This document shows, piece by piece, positions 5,992-12,110 of a stretch of DNA of 12,126 nt; positions within the stretch are counted from its first letter, which is position 1; each line of letters opens with the position of its first letter. Under the pieces are notes generated by a model. That model made no database searches and had not been told where the DNA came from. It saw only the letters and a program-made list of their open reading frames with translations. The position numbers and the translations under genes are program-made. The stretch is from Chloroflexota bacterium (GTDB taxonomy: Bacteria > Chloroflexota > Dehalococcoidia > Bin125): NCBI GenBank assembly GCA_026707335.1, contig JAPOXB010000121.1, positions 1 to 12,126 of the forward strand, given 5' to 3'.

Positions 5992-7425
5992 TCAACTCCT
6001 CCCGGCGGACGTTTCCCGTGCGGCCACGATAGCGCCCCGCGAGCCCGGCGCGCCCGGCGCGGCGCGCGGCGCCGGGATGACGGGCCGCGGCAGCCAGCGG
6101 GAGACCATGAACAGGAGGCCGCTCAGCAGCACCGCCGACAGCCACATCACGAGCGCCCAGTCGTAGGCGCCGGTGCGGTCGAAGATCGCGCCGCCGACCG
6201 TCGGGCTGATGACCATCCCGACCGTCGCCACGACGCCCGACAGGCCCAGGATCGTCGCGAAGTGGGCCGTCCCGAAGGCGCGCACCAGCAGCAGCGGCTC
6301 CAGCATCGGGCCCGCCGCGGCGCCCATCAGGTAGAAGAGCAGGAACAGCCCGATCCCCAGCGTCGACCCGCCCGTGACCAGCAGCGCCGCCAGGGAGAGC
6401 GTCAGCACGACGCAGACGACCGCGGCGGCGTTCTCGATCACGCGGATGCGGTCGGCCACCAGGCCGAACCCCACCCGCCCGAACATCCCCATCCCGGCGG
6501 CGAAGGAGACCAGCGCGGCCGCCGTCCCGGGCGACACGCCGACCGACTCGTAGTAGGGCAGCATGTGCACCATCCAGCCGACCATCCCGTAGAACAGGAA
6601 GCCCAGGGCGAAGCTCAGCACCCACAGCAGCGGCGTGCGCAACGCCTCGCGCGGCGTGACGCCCGGCAGCCGCGGGGGCCCGCCGCCGACCGGCTCGCGG
6701 GGCCGGGCGTCGCCGTCGACGAACTGCCCCACGGCGCCGGGATGGTCGTGGATGAACCGCCAGCACAGCGGCAGGCACACGGCGGCCTGCAGGACGCACG
6801 AGAAGATCAGCGCGCCCTCCCAGTCCCAGGCGTCCATCACGACCCGCAGCACGGGCACCATCACGAGGCCGCCCAGCGAAAAGCCGGTGCCCAGCAGGCC
6901 CAGGGCCAGGCCGCGCCGCCGGTCGAACCAGCGCGCGACGATGGCCTGGGCGGGGATGTAGAAGCAGAAGTTGCGCACGACGGCGTTGATCGAGAGGAAG
7001 GCGTACCACTCCGCGACGTTGCTCGTCATGGCGACGAGCAGGAACGACGCGCTGGTCAGCACCACGCCGAGCAGGGTGATGCGCCGCGGCCCGTAGCGGT
7101 CGATCACCCGGCCCACCAGGGGAGCCGTCAGCCCGCTGAGCAGCAGGGACAACGCGATGCCGAAGGAGACCGTCGCGCGGGACCAGCCGAACTCGTCCTC
7201 CACCGGCTCGATGTACAGCCCGTAGGCCCAGAACGACGTGCCGCTGGTGACGGCCATCAGGGCGACGCCCGCCACCACCACCCACCAGCCGAAGTAGACG
7301 CGCCGCCGGCCCGTCAGGACGGCGCGGATCGTGCGCAGGGGCCGGCTGGCTGACGGGATAGGTCTCTCCGTAAGCGCCGAGTATACGGACGGCGGGCCAC
7401 GATCACCGGCGGGCGACGGTATCAT
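5992..7425 (-). CDS. MFS transporter, monocarboxylate/oxalate-formate-like; start uncertain
   Basis: A major facilitator superfamily permease with about 12 membrane helices. It opens with RRRVYFGWWVVVAGVALMAV, typical of the monocarboxylate/oxalate-formate antiporter-like branch, followed by FWAYGLYIEPVEDEFGWSRA. MFS motif A (GRVIDRYGPRR, about residues 105-115 in this numbering) lies between helices 2 and 3. A central cytoplasmic loop is rich in Pro/Gly/Arg (HDHPGAVGQFVDGDARPREP), and a second six-helix half follows (LLWVLSFALGFLFYGMVGWM and onwards). Substrate is unknown. The start is doubtful: the nearest standard in-frame codon upstream is ATG 7425, giving 477 residues with a roughly 30-residue non-family leader. 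GTG 7281 would cut into helix 1. An ATC at 7359 sits 4 nt after GGAGAG and would give the expected length. It is followed at 2 nt by the VOC gene. Confidence 0.88.
   Translation of the reverse strand: MIPSPAGDRGPPSVYSALTERPIPSASRPLRTIRAVLTGRRRVYFGWWVVVAGVALMAVTSGTSFWAYGLYIEPVEDEFGWSRATVSFGIALSLLLSGLTAPLVGRVIDRYGPRRITLLGVVLTSASFLLVAMTSNVAEWYAFLSINAVVRNFCFYIPAQAIVARWFDRRRGLALGLLGTGFSLGGLVMVPVLRVVMDAWDWEGALIFSCVLQAAVCLPLCWRFIHDHPGAVGQFVDGDARPREPVGGGPPRLPGVTPREALRTPLLWVLSFALGFLFYGMVGWMVHMLPYYESVGVSPGTAAALVSFAAGMGMFGRVGFGLVADRIRVIENAAAVVCVVLTLSLAALLVTGGSTLGIGLFLLFYLMGAAAGPMLEPLLLVRAFGTAHFATILGLSGVVATVGMVISPTVGGAIFDRTGAYDWALVMWLSAVLLSGLLFMVSRWLPRPVIPAPRAAPGAPGSRGAIVAARETSAGRS
7364..7369 (-). promoter_or_regulatory. 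Possible ribosome binding site for the MFS gene
   Basis: GGAGAG on the minus strand lies 4 nt before an in-frame ATC (7359-7357), which is about 22 codons before the conserved FGWW of helix 1. It would serve a rare AUC start; if the gene starts at 7425 it is chance. Confidence 0.3.
7380..7385 (-). promoter_or_regulatory. Possible -10 box for the MFS-VOC transcript
   Basis: TATACT (5 of 6 matches to TATAAT) on the minus strand, with no good -35. It would start transcription near 7373, just before the GGAGAG site. This is compatible with a transporter start downstream of 7373 but not with ATG 7425. Confidence 0.28.
7420..7425 (+). promoter_or_regulatory. Possible -10 box for the macrodomain-Nudix transcript
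   Basis: TATCAT (5 of 6 matches to TATAAT) lies 19 nt before the ATG at 7445, leaving room for a very short leader with the GGAGG at 7436-7440. No -35 is recognisable. Confidence 0.28.
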
Positions 7426-7444
7426 GCCCCCGATCGGAGGACGC

Positions 7445-7942
7445 ATGCCGCCAACCATCGACGTCGTCCAGGGCGACATCACCGAGGCCGACGTGGACGC
7501 CATCGTCAACTCCGCCAACGACCATCTCTGGATGGGCTCGGGCGTGGCGGGGGCGATCGCGCGGGCGGGCGGGGCCGGCATCGAGGCCGAGGCGATGCGC
7601 CAGGGGCCGGTCAAGGCCGGGCAGGCGGTCATCACCGGGGCCGGACGGATGCGCACGCGCCACGTCATCCACGCCGCCGTGATGGGGCAGGACCTGCAGA
7701 CCGACGGCGGCAAGATCAGCGACGCGACCACGGCCGCGCTGGAGCTGGCCGAGCAGCACGGCATCGAGCACGTCGCGTTCCCCGCGCTGGGCGCCGGCGT
7801 CGGCGGCTTCCCGCTCGAGGAGTCCGCCCGCCTGATGCGGGAGGCCGTCCTGCAGCGCAAGGAGTCCTCCGTCCGCAGCGTCCGTTTCGTCCTCTTCGAC
7901 GAGGCGGCCTACCTCGCGTTCCGCCGCGTGATGCAGATCTAG
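7445..7942 (+). CDS. Macrodomain protein (ADP-ribose binding/hydrolase family)
   Basis: A 165-residue stand-alone macrodomain. Such proteins bind ADP-ribose and many remove ADP-ribose from proteins or hydrolyse O-acetyl-ADP-ribose. Landmarks are IDVVQGDITEADVDAIVNSAN with D11, N22 and N25, the WMGSGVAGAIARAGG loop that contacts the diphosphate, HVIHAAV, and AFPALGAGVGGFPLEES (GAGVGGFP, residues 117-124), the second phosphate-binding loop. The sequence resembles the archaeal Af1521-like group more than the classical MacroD GDI/GGGVDGAIH form, so catalytic activity is not certain. The ATG at 7445 has GGAGG at 7436-7440, 4 nt upstream; an in-frame ATG at 7424 would add seven residues. A Nudix gene starts 4 nt after its stop. 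Confidence 0.92.
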   Translation: MPPTIDVVQGDITEADVDAIVNSANDHLWMGSGVAGAIARAGGAGIEAEAMRQGPVKAGQAVITGAGRMRTRHVIHAAVMGQDLQTDGGKISDATTAALELAEQHGIEHVAFPALGAGVGGFPLEESARLMREAVLQRKESSVRSVRFVLFDEAAYLAFRRVMQI

Positions 7943-7946
7943 CCGC

Positions 7947-8483
7947 GTGTCATCCGCAGCGACGCCCGCGGCCGGTTCGCCCTCAGCCAACTCGCCCTCA
8001 GCCAACTCGACAGTGGGAGCGGGCGCGGTCGTCGTGCGCGAGGGGCGCATCCTGCTGGTCCGGCAGGCCTACGGCTGGGCGTCGGGCCGCTGGCTGATCC
8101 CCAACGGGGCGCTGCATCCGGGAGAGACCCTGGCCGAGACGGCGCTGCGCGAGTTGCGCGAGGAGACGGGCCTCGACGGCCGGGCGGGCGCGATGGTGGC
8201 CGTACGCAGCCTGGCCAGCGCGCTCGGCTCCGACACCTTCGTCGCCATCGCCGTGGACGCGCCCGGCGGCGATCCGCGCCCCGACGGGGCGGAGGTCGAC
8301 GCCGCGCGCTTCTTCGATCGGGAGGGCGTCGCCGCGCTGGCGGCCGAGGGATCGATCGTGCGCATGCACCGGCTCATCGCCGAGCGGGTGCTGCCGGGGC
8401 CGTCGCCCGAGCCCTACCTGGAGTTGCCGGCCCGCGACCGCGACGGCAATCCCGCCCGCGCCCTGCTCTACCTGCCCGCCTGA
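7947..8483 (+). CDS. Nudix hydrolase
   Basis: A 178-residue Nudix protein with a perfect Nudix box at residues 54-76: GALHPGETLAETAL followed by RELREETGL, fitting Gx5Ex7REUxEExGU. These Glu residues bind the divalent metal that drives cleavage of a nucleoside diphosphate linked to another group. The domain starts at GAGAVVVREGRILLVRQAYG and has WLIPNGAL before the box. Substrate is not determined by the box; ADP-ribose, NADH or a nucleotide sugar are possible. The gene follows the macrodomain gene by 4 nt, which makes ADP-ribose an attractive guess. The GTG at 7947 has no clear ribosome site and may depend on coupling; GTG 8013 would start right at the domain and skip a Ser/Ala/Pro leader that contains a 15-bp tandem repeat. 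Confidence 0.93.
   Translation: MSSAATPAAGSPSANSPSANSTVGAGAVVVREGRILLVRQAYGWASGRWLIPNGALHPGETLAETALRELREETGLDGRAGAMVAVRSLASALGSDTFVAIAVDAPGGDPRPDGAEVDAARFFDREGVAALAAEGSIVRMHRLIAERVLPGPSPEPYLELPARDRDGNPARALLYLPA
7977..8009 (+). repeat. 15-bp tandem repeat in the Nudix leader
   Basis: TCGCCCTCAGCCAAC is present at 7977-7991 and exactly again at 7992-8006, with TCG starting a third copy. It encodes two Ser-Pro-Ser-Ala-Asn units in a region outside the Nudix fold. The identical copies suggest recent slippage or that this leader is not under coding constraint. Confidence 0.85.
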
Positions 8484-8512
8484 GCCCGCCCCGATCTCGC
8501 GCGCGCGACGGG

Positions 8513-8518
8513 TACACT
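8513..8518 (+). promoter_or_regulatory. Possible -10 box for a leaderless transcript
   Basis: TACACT (4 of 6) ends 7 nt before the ATG at 8526, the spacing expected if transcription begins at the start codon. No Shine-Dalgarno precedes that ATG. No -35 is seen. Confidence 0.25.
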
Positions 8519-8525
8519 GCCGCCC

Positions 8526-9089
8526 ATGCCCCACTACACGGCCGCGGGCGACGACGGCACGACCACCCTCTACGGGCCCGGCCGCGTGCCCAAGCATCAC
8601 CAGCAGGTCGAGACCTTCGGCGCCGTCGACGAGGCGACCAGCGCGCTGGGCCTGGCGCGGGCGCTGGCGCAGGCGCCCCGCACCGACGCCATCGCCCGCG
8701 CGATGCAGGAGCGGCTCTACCTCGTCATGGCCGAGCTCGCCGTCGTGGCGGGGGAGCCCATCCCCGAGGCCTTCCACACCACCGCCGCGCACGTCGAAGC
8801 GCTGGAGACGGTCGCGGCGGAGCTGGAGGCCGAGGCGCCGGCCCCCACGCAGTTCGTCCTGCCCGGCGCGACGCCGGCCGCCGGCGCCCTCGACCTGACC
8901 CGCGGCATCATTCGCCGCGCCGAGCGCGAGGCCTCGCGGCTGCGCGAGGGCGGTCACCCGCTCAACCCCGAGATCCTGCGCTACCTCAACCGCGCCTCGT
9001 CGGTGGTCTACGACCTCGCCCGCTACGAGGAGCACCACGCCGGCCGGTCGGCGCCCCGCGCTAAGCGGGGCGGCGCCGGGGACGCCTGA
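8526..9089 (+). CDS. PduO-type cob(I)alamin adenosyltransferase
   Basis: A 187-residue member of the PduO/CobA2 family, which transfers the 5'-deoxyadenosyl group of ATP to cob(I)alamin to make adenosylcobalamin, the cofactor of mutases, diol dehydratases and class II ribonucleotide reductase. The ATP-binding N-terminal segment is GDDGTTTLYGPGRVPKHHQQ with K23, followed by VETFGAVDEATSALGLARA. The central FVLPGATPAAGALDLTRGII leads to RRAERE, with the basic residues typical of the active site. The C-terminal helix has LNRASSVVYDLARYEE (N155). The first motif lacks the usual Thr-Gly before Asp-Asp (AAGDDG), a mild divergence. The last 17 or so residues are basic and contain a strong DNA hairpin. 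No ribosome site is visible, and the propeller gene begins 2 nt after the stop. Confidence 0.92.
   Translation: MPHYTAAGDDGTTTLYGPGRVPKHHQQVETFGAVDEATSALGLARALAQAPRTDAIARAMQERLYLVMAELAVVAGEPIPEAFHTTAAHVEALETVAAELEAEAPAPTQFVLPGATPAAGALDLTRGIIRRAEREASRLREGGHPLNPEILRYLNRASSVVYDLARYEEHHAGRSAPRAKRGGAGDA
9052..9072 (+). repeat. Perfect 8-bp GC hairpin in the 3' end of the adenosyltransferase gene
   Basis: CGCCCCGC (9052-9059) and GCGGGGCG (9065-9072) form a perfect stem with a GCTAA loop. GGCGCC boxes flank both sides (9050-9055 and 9072-9077). It lies in the non-conserved tail of the adenosyltransferase gene, 19 nt before the next start codon. It could slow ribosomes, pause RNA polymerase or protect the mRNA, or be a small dispersed palindrome. 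Confidence 0.6.
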
Positions 9090-9091
9090 GC

Positions 9092-10354
9092 ATGCCCGGC
9101 CGGCTGCTGTTCACGACGGTCGCGCAGGACCTCGCCCTGGTCGAACTGGCGGAGCCGCCGCTGACCCGCATGATCCGCGAGGCGGGCTTCGGCGAGGGCT
9201 ATGCTTGGCCGACCTGGTCGCCCGGCGGCGCGCAGGCGCTGGTCAGTCACGGCTGGCGCGCGACGGGGGCGGAAACGCACCTGGAGGTGGTCTCGCTCGG
9301 CCTGGCCGGCGACGCGGATGTCTTGGAGGCCGCGGAGCCGGCGTCGCGCTTCCGCAACCCGGACGGCCACCGCGAACCGATCGCGCCCGGGGTGATGCAC
9401 TACAGCTACTGGGCGCCCGACGGGCGGCGGGCAATCGTCGTGGCGCGCAGCAAGGGCGGGCTCACGCTGACCCTGCTGACGCCCCCGTCGTGCCCCGACG
9501 GCGATCCGGCGGGCGACCCCGCGGCCGCGTCCGGGGACTGGAGCGTCCGCGGCCTGATCGACGGCGCGCCGATGTTCAGCGCCTGGTCGCCCGACGGCAC
9601 GACGCTGGCCGCCCACGCCGGGCAGCAGCTCGTCCTGTTCGACACCAGCGGCGAGGGCGGCGGCCGGCGCGTACTGACCGACCAGCCCCGCTTCCGCGCG
9701 CCGGCCTGGAGCCCCGACGGGCGCGCACTGTACTACGCCGCGCCGGGCAGCGCGGGCCCCGACCTGCTCTGGCGCTCGCACCCCGACTCCGGCGCGCGCG
9801 AGGTCGTGACGGAGGTCGACGGACTCACGGCGGTGCTCGCCTGCCCGGCCGGCGACGACCTGGCCCTGCTCACCCTCGAATCGAGCGGGCTGGGCGGCCG
9901 TCACCTGCGCGTGATCGACCCCGCCGACCCGCAGCCGCGCACGGTCGAGCGCGGGCAGGTGCTGGGCGCATTCTGGTCGCCCGACGGGACGCGCCTGTTC
10001 TACGTCACGCGCGCGGGCGTCGACCTGGAGTCGAGCCTGATGCGCTACGACGTCGCCGACGGACGGAAGCAGGCCCTGGCGCGCTTCCGCCCCAGCCCCG
10101 CCTACTCCACCTACCTCGCCTTCTTCGACCAGTACGCGCTGTCGCACGCGCTGATCTCGCCCGACGGCGACTGGGTCGTCATCGGCGGCGTCCTGTCCGG
10201 GAACGGGGCCGGCCGGCGCCCGTTCGCGCAGCAGCACGGCTGCTACCTCCTGCCGGCCGACGGCTCGGCGCCGCCGCGCCGCGTCGCCGACGGGGAGATC
10301 GCCTTCTTCGCCCCGGGCGGCCCGGCGCCCCCGGCTGCGGAGGATGAGGCGTAG
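9092..10354 (+). CDS. PD40/WD40-like (TolB-type) beta-propeller protein, cytoplasmic
   Basis: A 420-residue protein built from TolB-like beta-propeller repeats. The W-S-P-D-G turn, or a close variant, occurs near residues 42 (WSPGG), 107 (WAPDG), 165, 206 and 295 (WSPDG) and 356 (SPDG). Each is followed by a hydrophobic strand such as ALYYA or RLFYV. A degenerate unit is likely near 252. That suggests a six- or seven-bladed propeller. There is no signal peptide, lipobox or membrane helix, and no attached peptidase domain, so it is probably a soluble cytoplasmic scaffold, in contrast to periplasmic TolB. The start lies 2 nt after the adenosyltransferase stop, indicating coupling. Partner and function are unknown. 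Confidence 0.85.
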   Translation: MPGRLLFTTVAQDLALVELAEPPLTRMIREAGFGEGYAWPTWSPGGAQALVSHGWRATGAETHLEVVSLGLAGDADVLEAAEPASRFRNPDGHREPIAPGVMHYSYWAPDGRRAIVVARSKGGLTLTLLTPPSCPDGDPAGDPAAASGDWSVRGLIDGAPMFSAWSPDGTTLAAHAGQQLVLFDTSGEGGGRRVLTDQPRFRAPAWSPDGRALYYAAPGSAGPDLLWRSHPDSGAREVVTEVDGLTAVLACPAGDDLALLTLESSGLGGRHLRVIDPADPQPRTVERGQVLGAFWSPDGTRLFYVTRAGVDLESSLMRYDVADGRKQALARFRPSPAYSTYLAFFDQYALSHALISPDGDWVVIGGVLSGNGAGRRPFAQQHGCYLLPADGSAPPRRVADGEIAFFAPGGPAPPAAEDEA

Positions 10355-10408
10355 GATCGAGTTGCCGCGCCGCGCGGGCCCGCGACGGCGCAGCGGAGGG
10401 AGCCCCCG

Positions 10409-10840
10409 GTGTCGTGCGAAGCCTCCATCGCGACCCTCGTGCGCGAGGCCGGGCTGCGTCACACCCAGCAGCGGGAGGCGATCGTGGCCGCGCTGCGCCA
10501 CACCGGCCGCCACCAGGTCGCGCGCGAGATCCTCGACGTCGTGCAGGCCGCCCAGCCGGACATCCACGCCAGCACCGTCTACCGCACCCTGACGCTGCTG
10601 CGCGACCGCGGCCTGGTCTCGGAGACGGACCTCGGCACGGGGGAACTGTCGTACGCCTGGGTCGGCGACGACACCCCGCACCACCACCTCATCTGCCACG
10701 ACTGCCGCCGCGTGATCGAACTGGACCACGCCTACCTCGCCCCGCTGGAGCAGCGCCTGCAGGACGACCTCGACTTCCGGCCCAGCCTGCAGCACTTCGC
10801 CATCTTCGGCCTCTGCGGGGAGTGCCGCGAGGGCGTGTAG
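10409..10840 (+). CDS. Fur-family metal-dependent transcriptional regulator
   Basis: A 143-residue Fur/Zur/PerR family repressor. The N-terminal winged helix has LRHTQQREAIVAALR and the recognition helix region IHASTVYRTLTLLRDRGLV (residues 52-70). The dimerisation half has HHHLICHDCRRVIELD (H91-H93, C96, C99, E104) and FGLCGECREG (C136, C139). The two CxxC pairs form the structural zinc site; H35, H91/H93, E104 and H129 are candidate regulatory metal ligands. The metal sensed (iron, zinc or manganese) cannot be assigned from sequence alone. The GTG start has GGAGGGAG at 10395-10402, 6 nt upstream. It is 54 nt after the propeller gene and may share its transcript. No A/T-rich Fur box was found nearby. 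Confidence 0.93.
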   Translation: MSCEASIATLVREAGLRHTQQREAIVAALRHTGRHQVAREILDVVQAAQPDIHASTVYRTLTLLRDRGLVSETDLGTGELSYAWVGDDTPHHHLICHDCRRVIELDHAYLAPLEQRLQDDLDFRPSLQHFAIFGLCGECREGV

Positions 10841-10853
10841 GATCACGGACGGA

Positions 10854-10886
10854 CCGGGCGCATCCCCCCATCACCCAGCGGCCCGG
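10854..10886 (+). terminator. Weak inverted repeat between the Fur and SDR genes
   Basis: CCGGGC (10854-10859) pairs with GCCCGG (10881-10886) across a 21-nt loop, 13 nt after the Fur-family stop. No T-run follows. It may end the Fur transcript or lie in the leader of the reductase gene; low confidence. Confidence 0.22.
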
Positions 10887-10907
10887 GTTCCACGGACAGG
10901 AACGACC

Positions 10908-12020
10908 ATGCCCCACATCTCCGGCCCCTCAGACGGACCGGTCGCCGTGACGGGCGCATCCGGCTACATCGGAGCGCAGGTCGTCAAGAACCTGATCGAT
11001 GCCGGCTACACGGTCCGGGGCTGCGTGCGCGATGCGACCCGGAAGGACAAGGTGGGCTACCTCGAGGCGATGAACGACCAGGGGCCGGGCAGCGTGGAGA
11101 TCTTCTCGCGCGACCTCTTCCAGGCCACCGAAGGGGCCTACGACGACGTGTTCGCGGGCTGCAGCGCCGTCTTCCACGTCGCCGCGGACATCGGCAGCGA
11201 CCCAAGCTACGGGGAGGTCCATCCGCAGCGCACGTTCGACGGCTGTATGAACGCCACCACGGGCGTGCTCGACTCGTGCGCCAGGGCGGGGAGCGTCCAG
11301 CGCGTGGTCTACACGTCGTCCTGCGCGGCGGTCATGGGCTTGGGCCCCGGCGGCCGGTCGGGCGAGGGACACGAGTACGACGACGAGGACTGGGCGGGCG
11401 CGGGTCCGTACGAAACGATCGAGGAGCGCTGGACCGTCACCAGCGCGCGCACCGGGGCGGTCCACAAGCTGTGGACGCTGGAGCGCCAGGCCTACGCGAT
11501 GGGCAAGGTGGAGGCGGAGCAGTACGCCTACCGATGGGGGGCGGAGACGGGGATCGACGTGGTCTCATGCAATCCCTGCCACGTGCTGGGTCCGCTGATG
11601 GGCGAAGCGCACAACACCGTCTGGCAGAAGCGCATTGGCGCCATGCTGATGGGCGAAAGCGGCCATGAGGACCGCGGCAACATCCTCTGGAACATCGTCG
11701 ACAACCGCGACATCGCCGAATCGCAGCGCTTGATGGCGACGAGCGAGGTCGCCGCCAACGGCTCGCGCTACATGCTGGTCGCGACCGACGAGTCGGGCGA
11801 GCTCACGGCCCAGGAGTTGATCGACACGCTGCGGGAGATGTACCCGCACATCGACGTCGCGGGGGACTACGTGCCGCCGCCAACGCCCGATCACCCGCGC
11901 GCCAAGTGCCGCAAAGCGATGCGGGAGCTGGGCCTGCGCACGCACGGCGTCCGCGACACCCTGGCGGCGACGGTGGACTCGTTGATCGACAACGCCGGCG
12001 TCGTGCCGAAGCTGCGCTAG
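10908..12020 (+). CDS. Extended SDR NAD(P)-dependent reductase/epimerase
   Basis: A 370-residue extended short-chain dehydrogenase/reductase resembling the dihydroflavonol-4-reductase/3-beta-hydroxysteroid dehydrogenase group. The Rossmann nucleotide-binding motif VTGASGYIGAQVVKNL (GxxGxxG, residues 16-22) is followed by VRGCVRDATR, whose Arg residues suggest preference for NADP(H). VFHVAADIG, VVYTSSCAAV (catalytic Ser at 137/138) and YAMGK (Y196, K200) complete the active site. An acidic insert of about 50 residues (from GPGGRSGEGHEYDDEDW) separates the Ser strand from the YxxxK helix, longer than usual. CNPCHVLGP is the family's substrate-pocket loop. The substrate is not known; sugar, steroid-like or polyketide alcohols are possible. 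The ATG at 10908 has a modest AGGAA site (10898-10902) and stands alone in the window. Confidence 0.9.
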   Translation: MPHISGPSDGPVAVTGASGYIGAQVVKNLIDAGYTVRGCVRDATRKDKVGYLEAMNDQGPGSVEIFSRDLFQATEGAYDDVFAGCSAVFHVAADIGSDPSYGEVHPQRTFDGCMNATTGVLDSCARAGSVQRVVYTSSCAAVMGLGPGGRSGEGHEYDDEDWAGAGPYETIEERWTVTSARTGAVHKLWTLERQAYAMGKVEAEQYAYRWGAETGIDVVSCNPCHVLGPLMGEAHNTVWQKRIGAMLMGESGHEDRGNILWNIVDNRDIAESQRLMATSEVAANGSRYMLVATDESGELTAQELIDTLREMYPHIDVAGDYVPPPTPDHPRAKCRKAMRELGLRTHGVRDTLAATVDSLIDNAGVVPKLR

Positions 12021-12051
12021 CCGCGCAGGCCTCCCCAGGAAGGAACTCCGG

Positions 12052-12110
12052 TCCCCTCTCCCCTGGTCCGATCCCCTCTCCCCTCGGGGGAGAGGGTTAG
12101 GGTGAGGGGG
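12052..12110. repeat. Palindromic intergenic repeat (CCCTCTCCCC hairpin type)
   Basis: TCCCCTCTCCCCT occurs twice (12052-12064 and 12072-12084). The second copy forms a perfect 10-bp stem, CCCTCTCCCC (12074-12083) with GGGGAGAGGG (12087-12096), around a TCG loop. It is followed by TTAGGGTGAGGGGG. Elements of this type, with CTCTCCC and GGGAGAGGGTTAGGGTGAGGG, are familiar as dispersed intergenic repeats in many GC-rich bacteria. It begins 32 nt after the SDR stop and may continue past the window. It could also act as a transcript-end hairpin, but no T-run follows. Confidence 0.7.

Noticed and set aside
6262..7353. Plus-strand frame opposite the MFS transporter
   Set aside because: Gln/His/Arg-rich shadow of membrane-helix codons read antisense; the minus strand encodes an evident 12-helix permease.
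9023..10846. Minus-strand frame of 607 codons opposite the propeller and Fur genes
   Set aside because: No domain features; both plus-strand genes show clear family motifs in frame.
10841..10907. Search for a Fur box upstream of the SDR gene and the Fur gene
   Set aside because: The gaps are GC-rich with no A/T-rich inverted repeat resembling Fur, Zur or PerR boxes.
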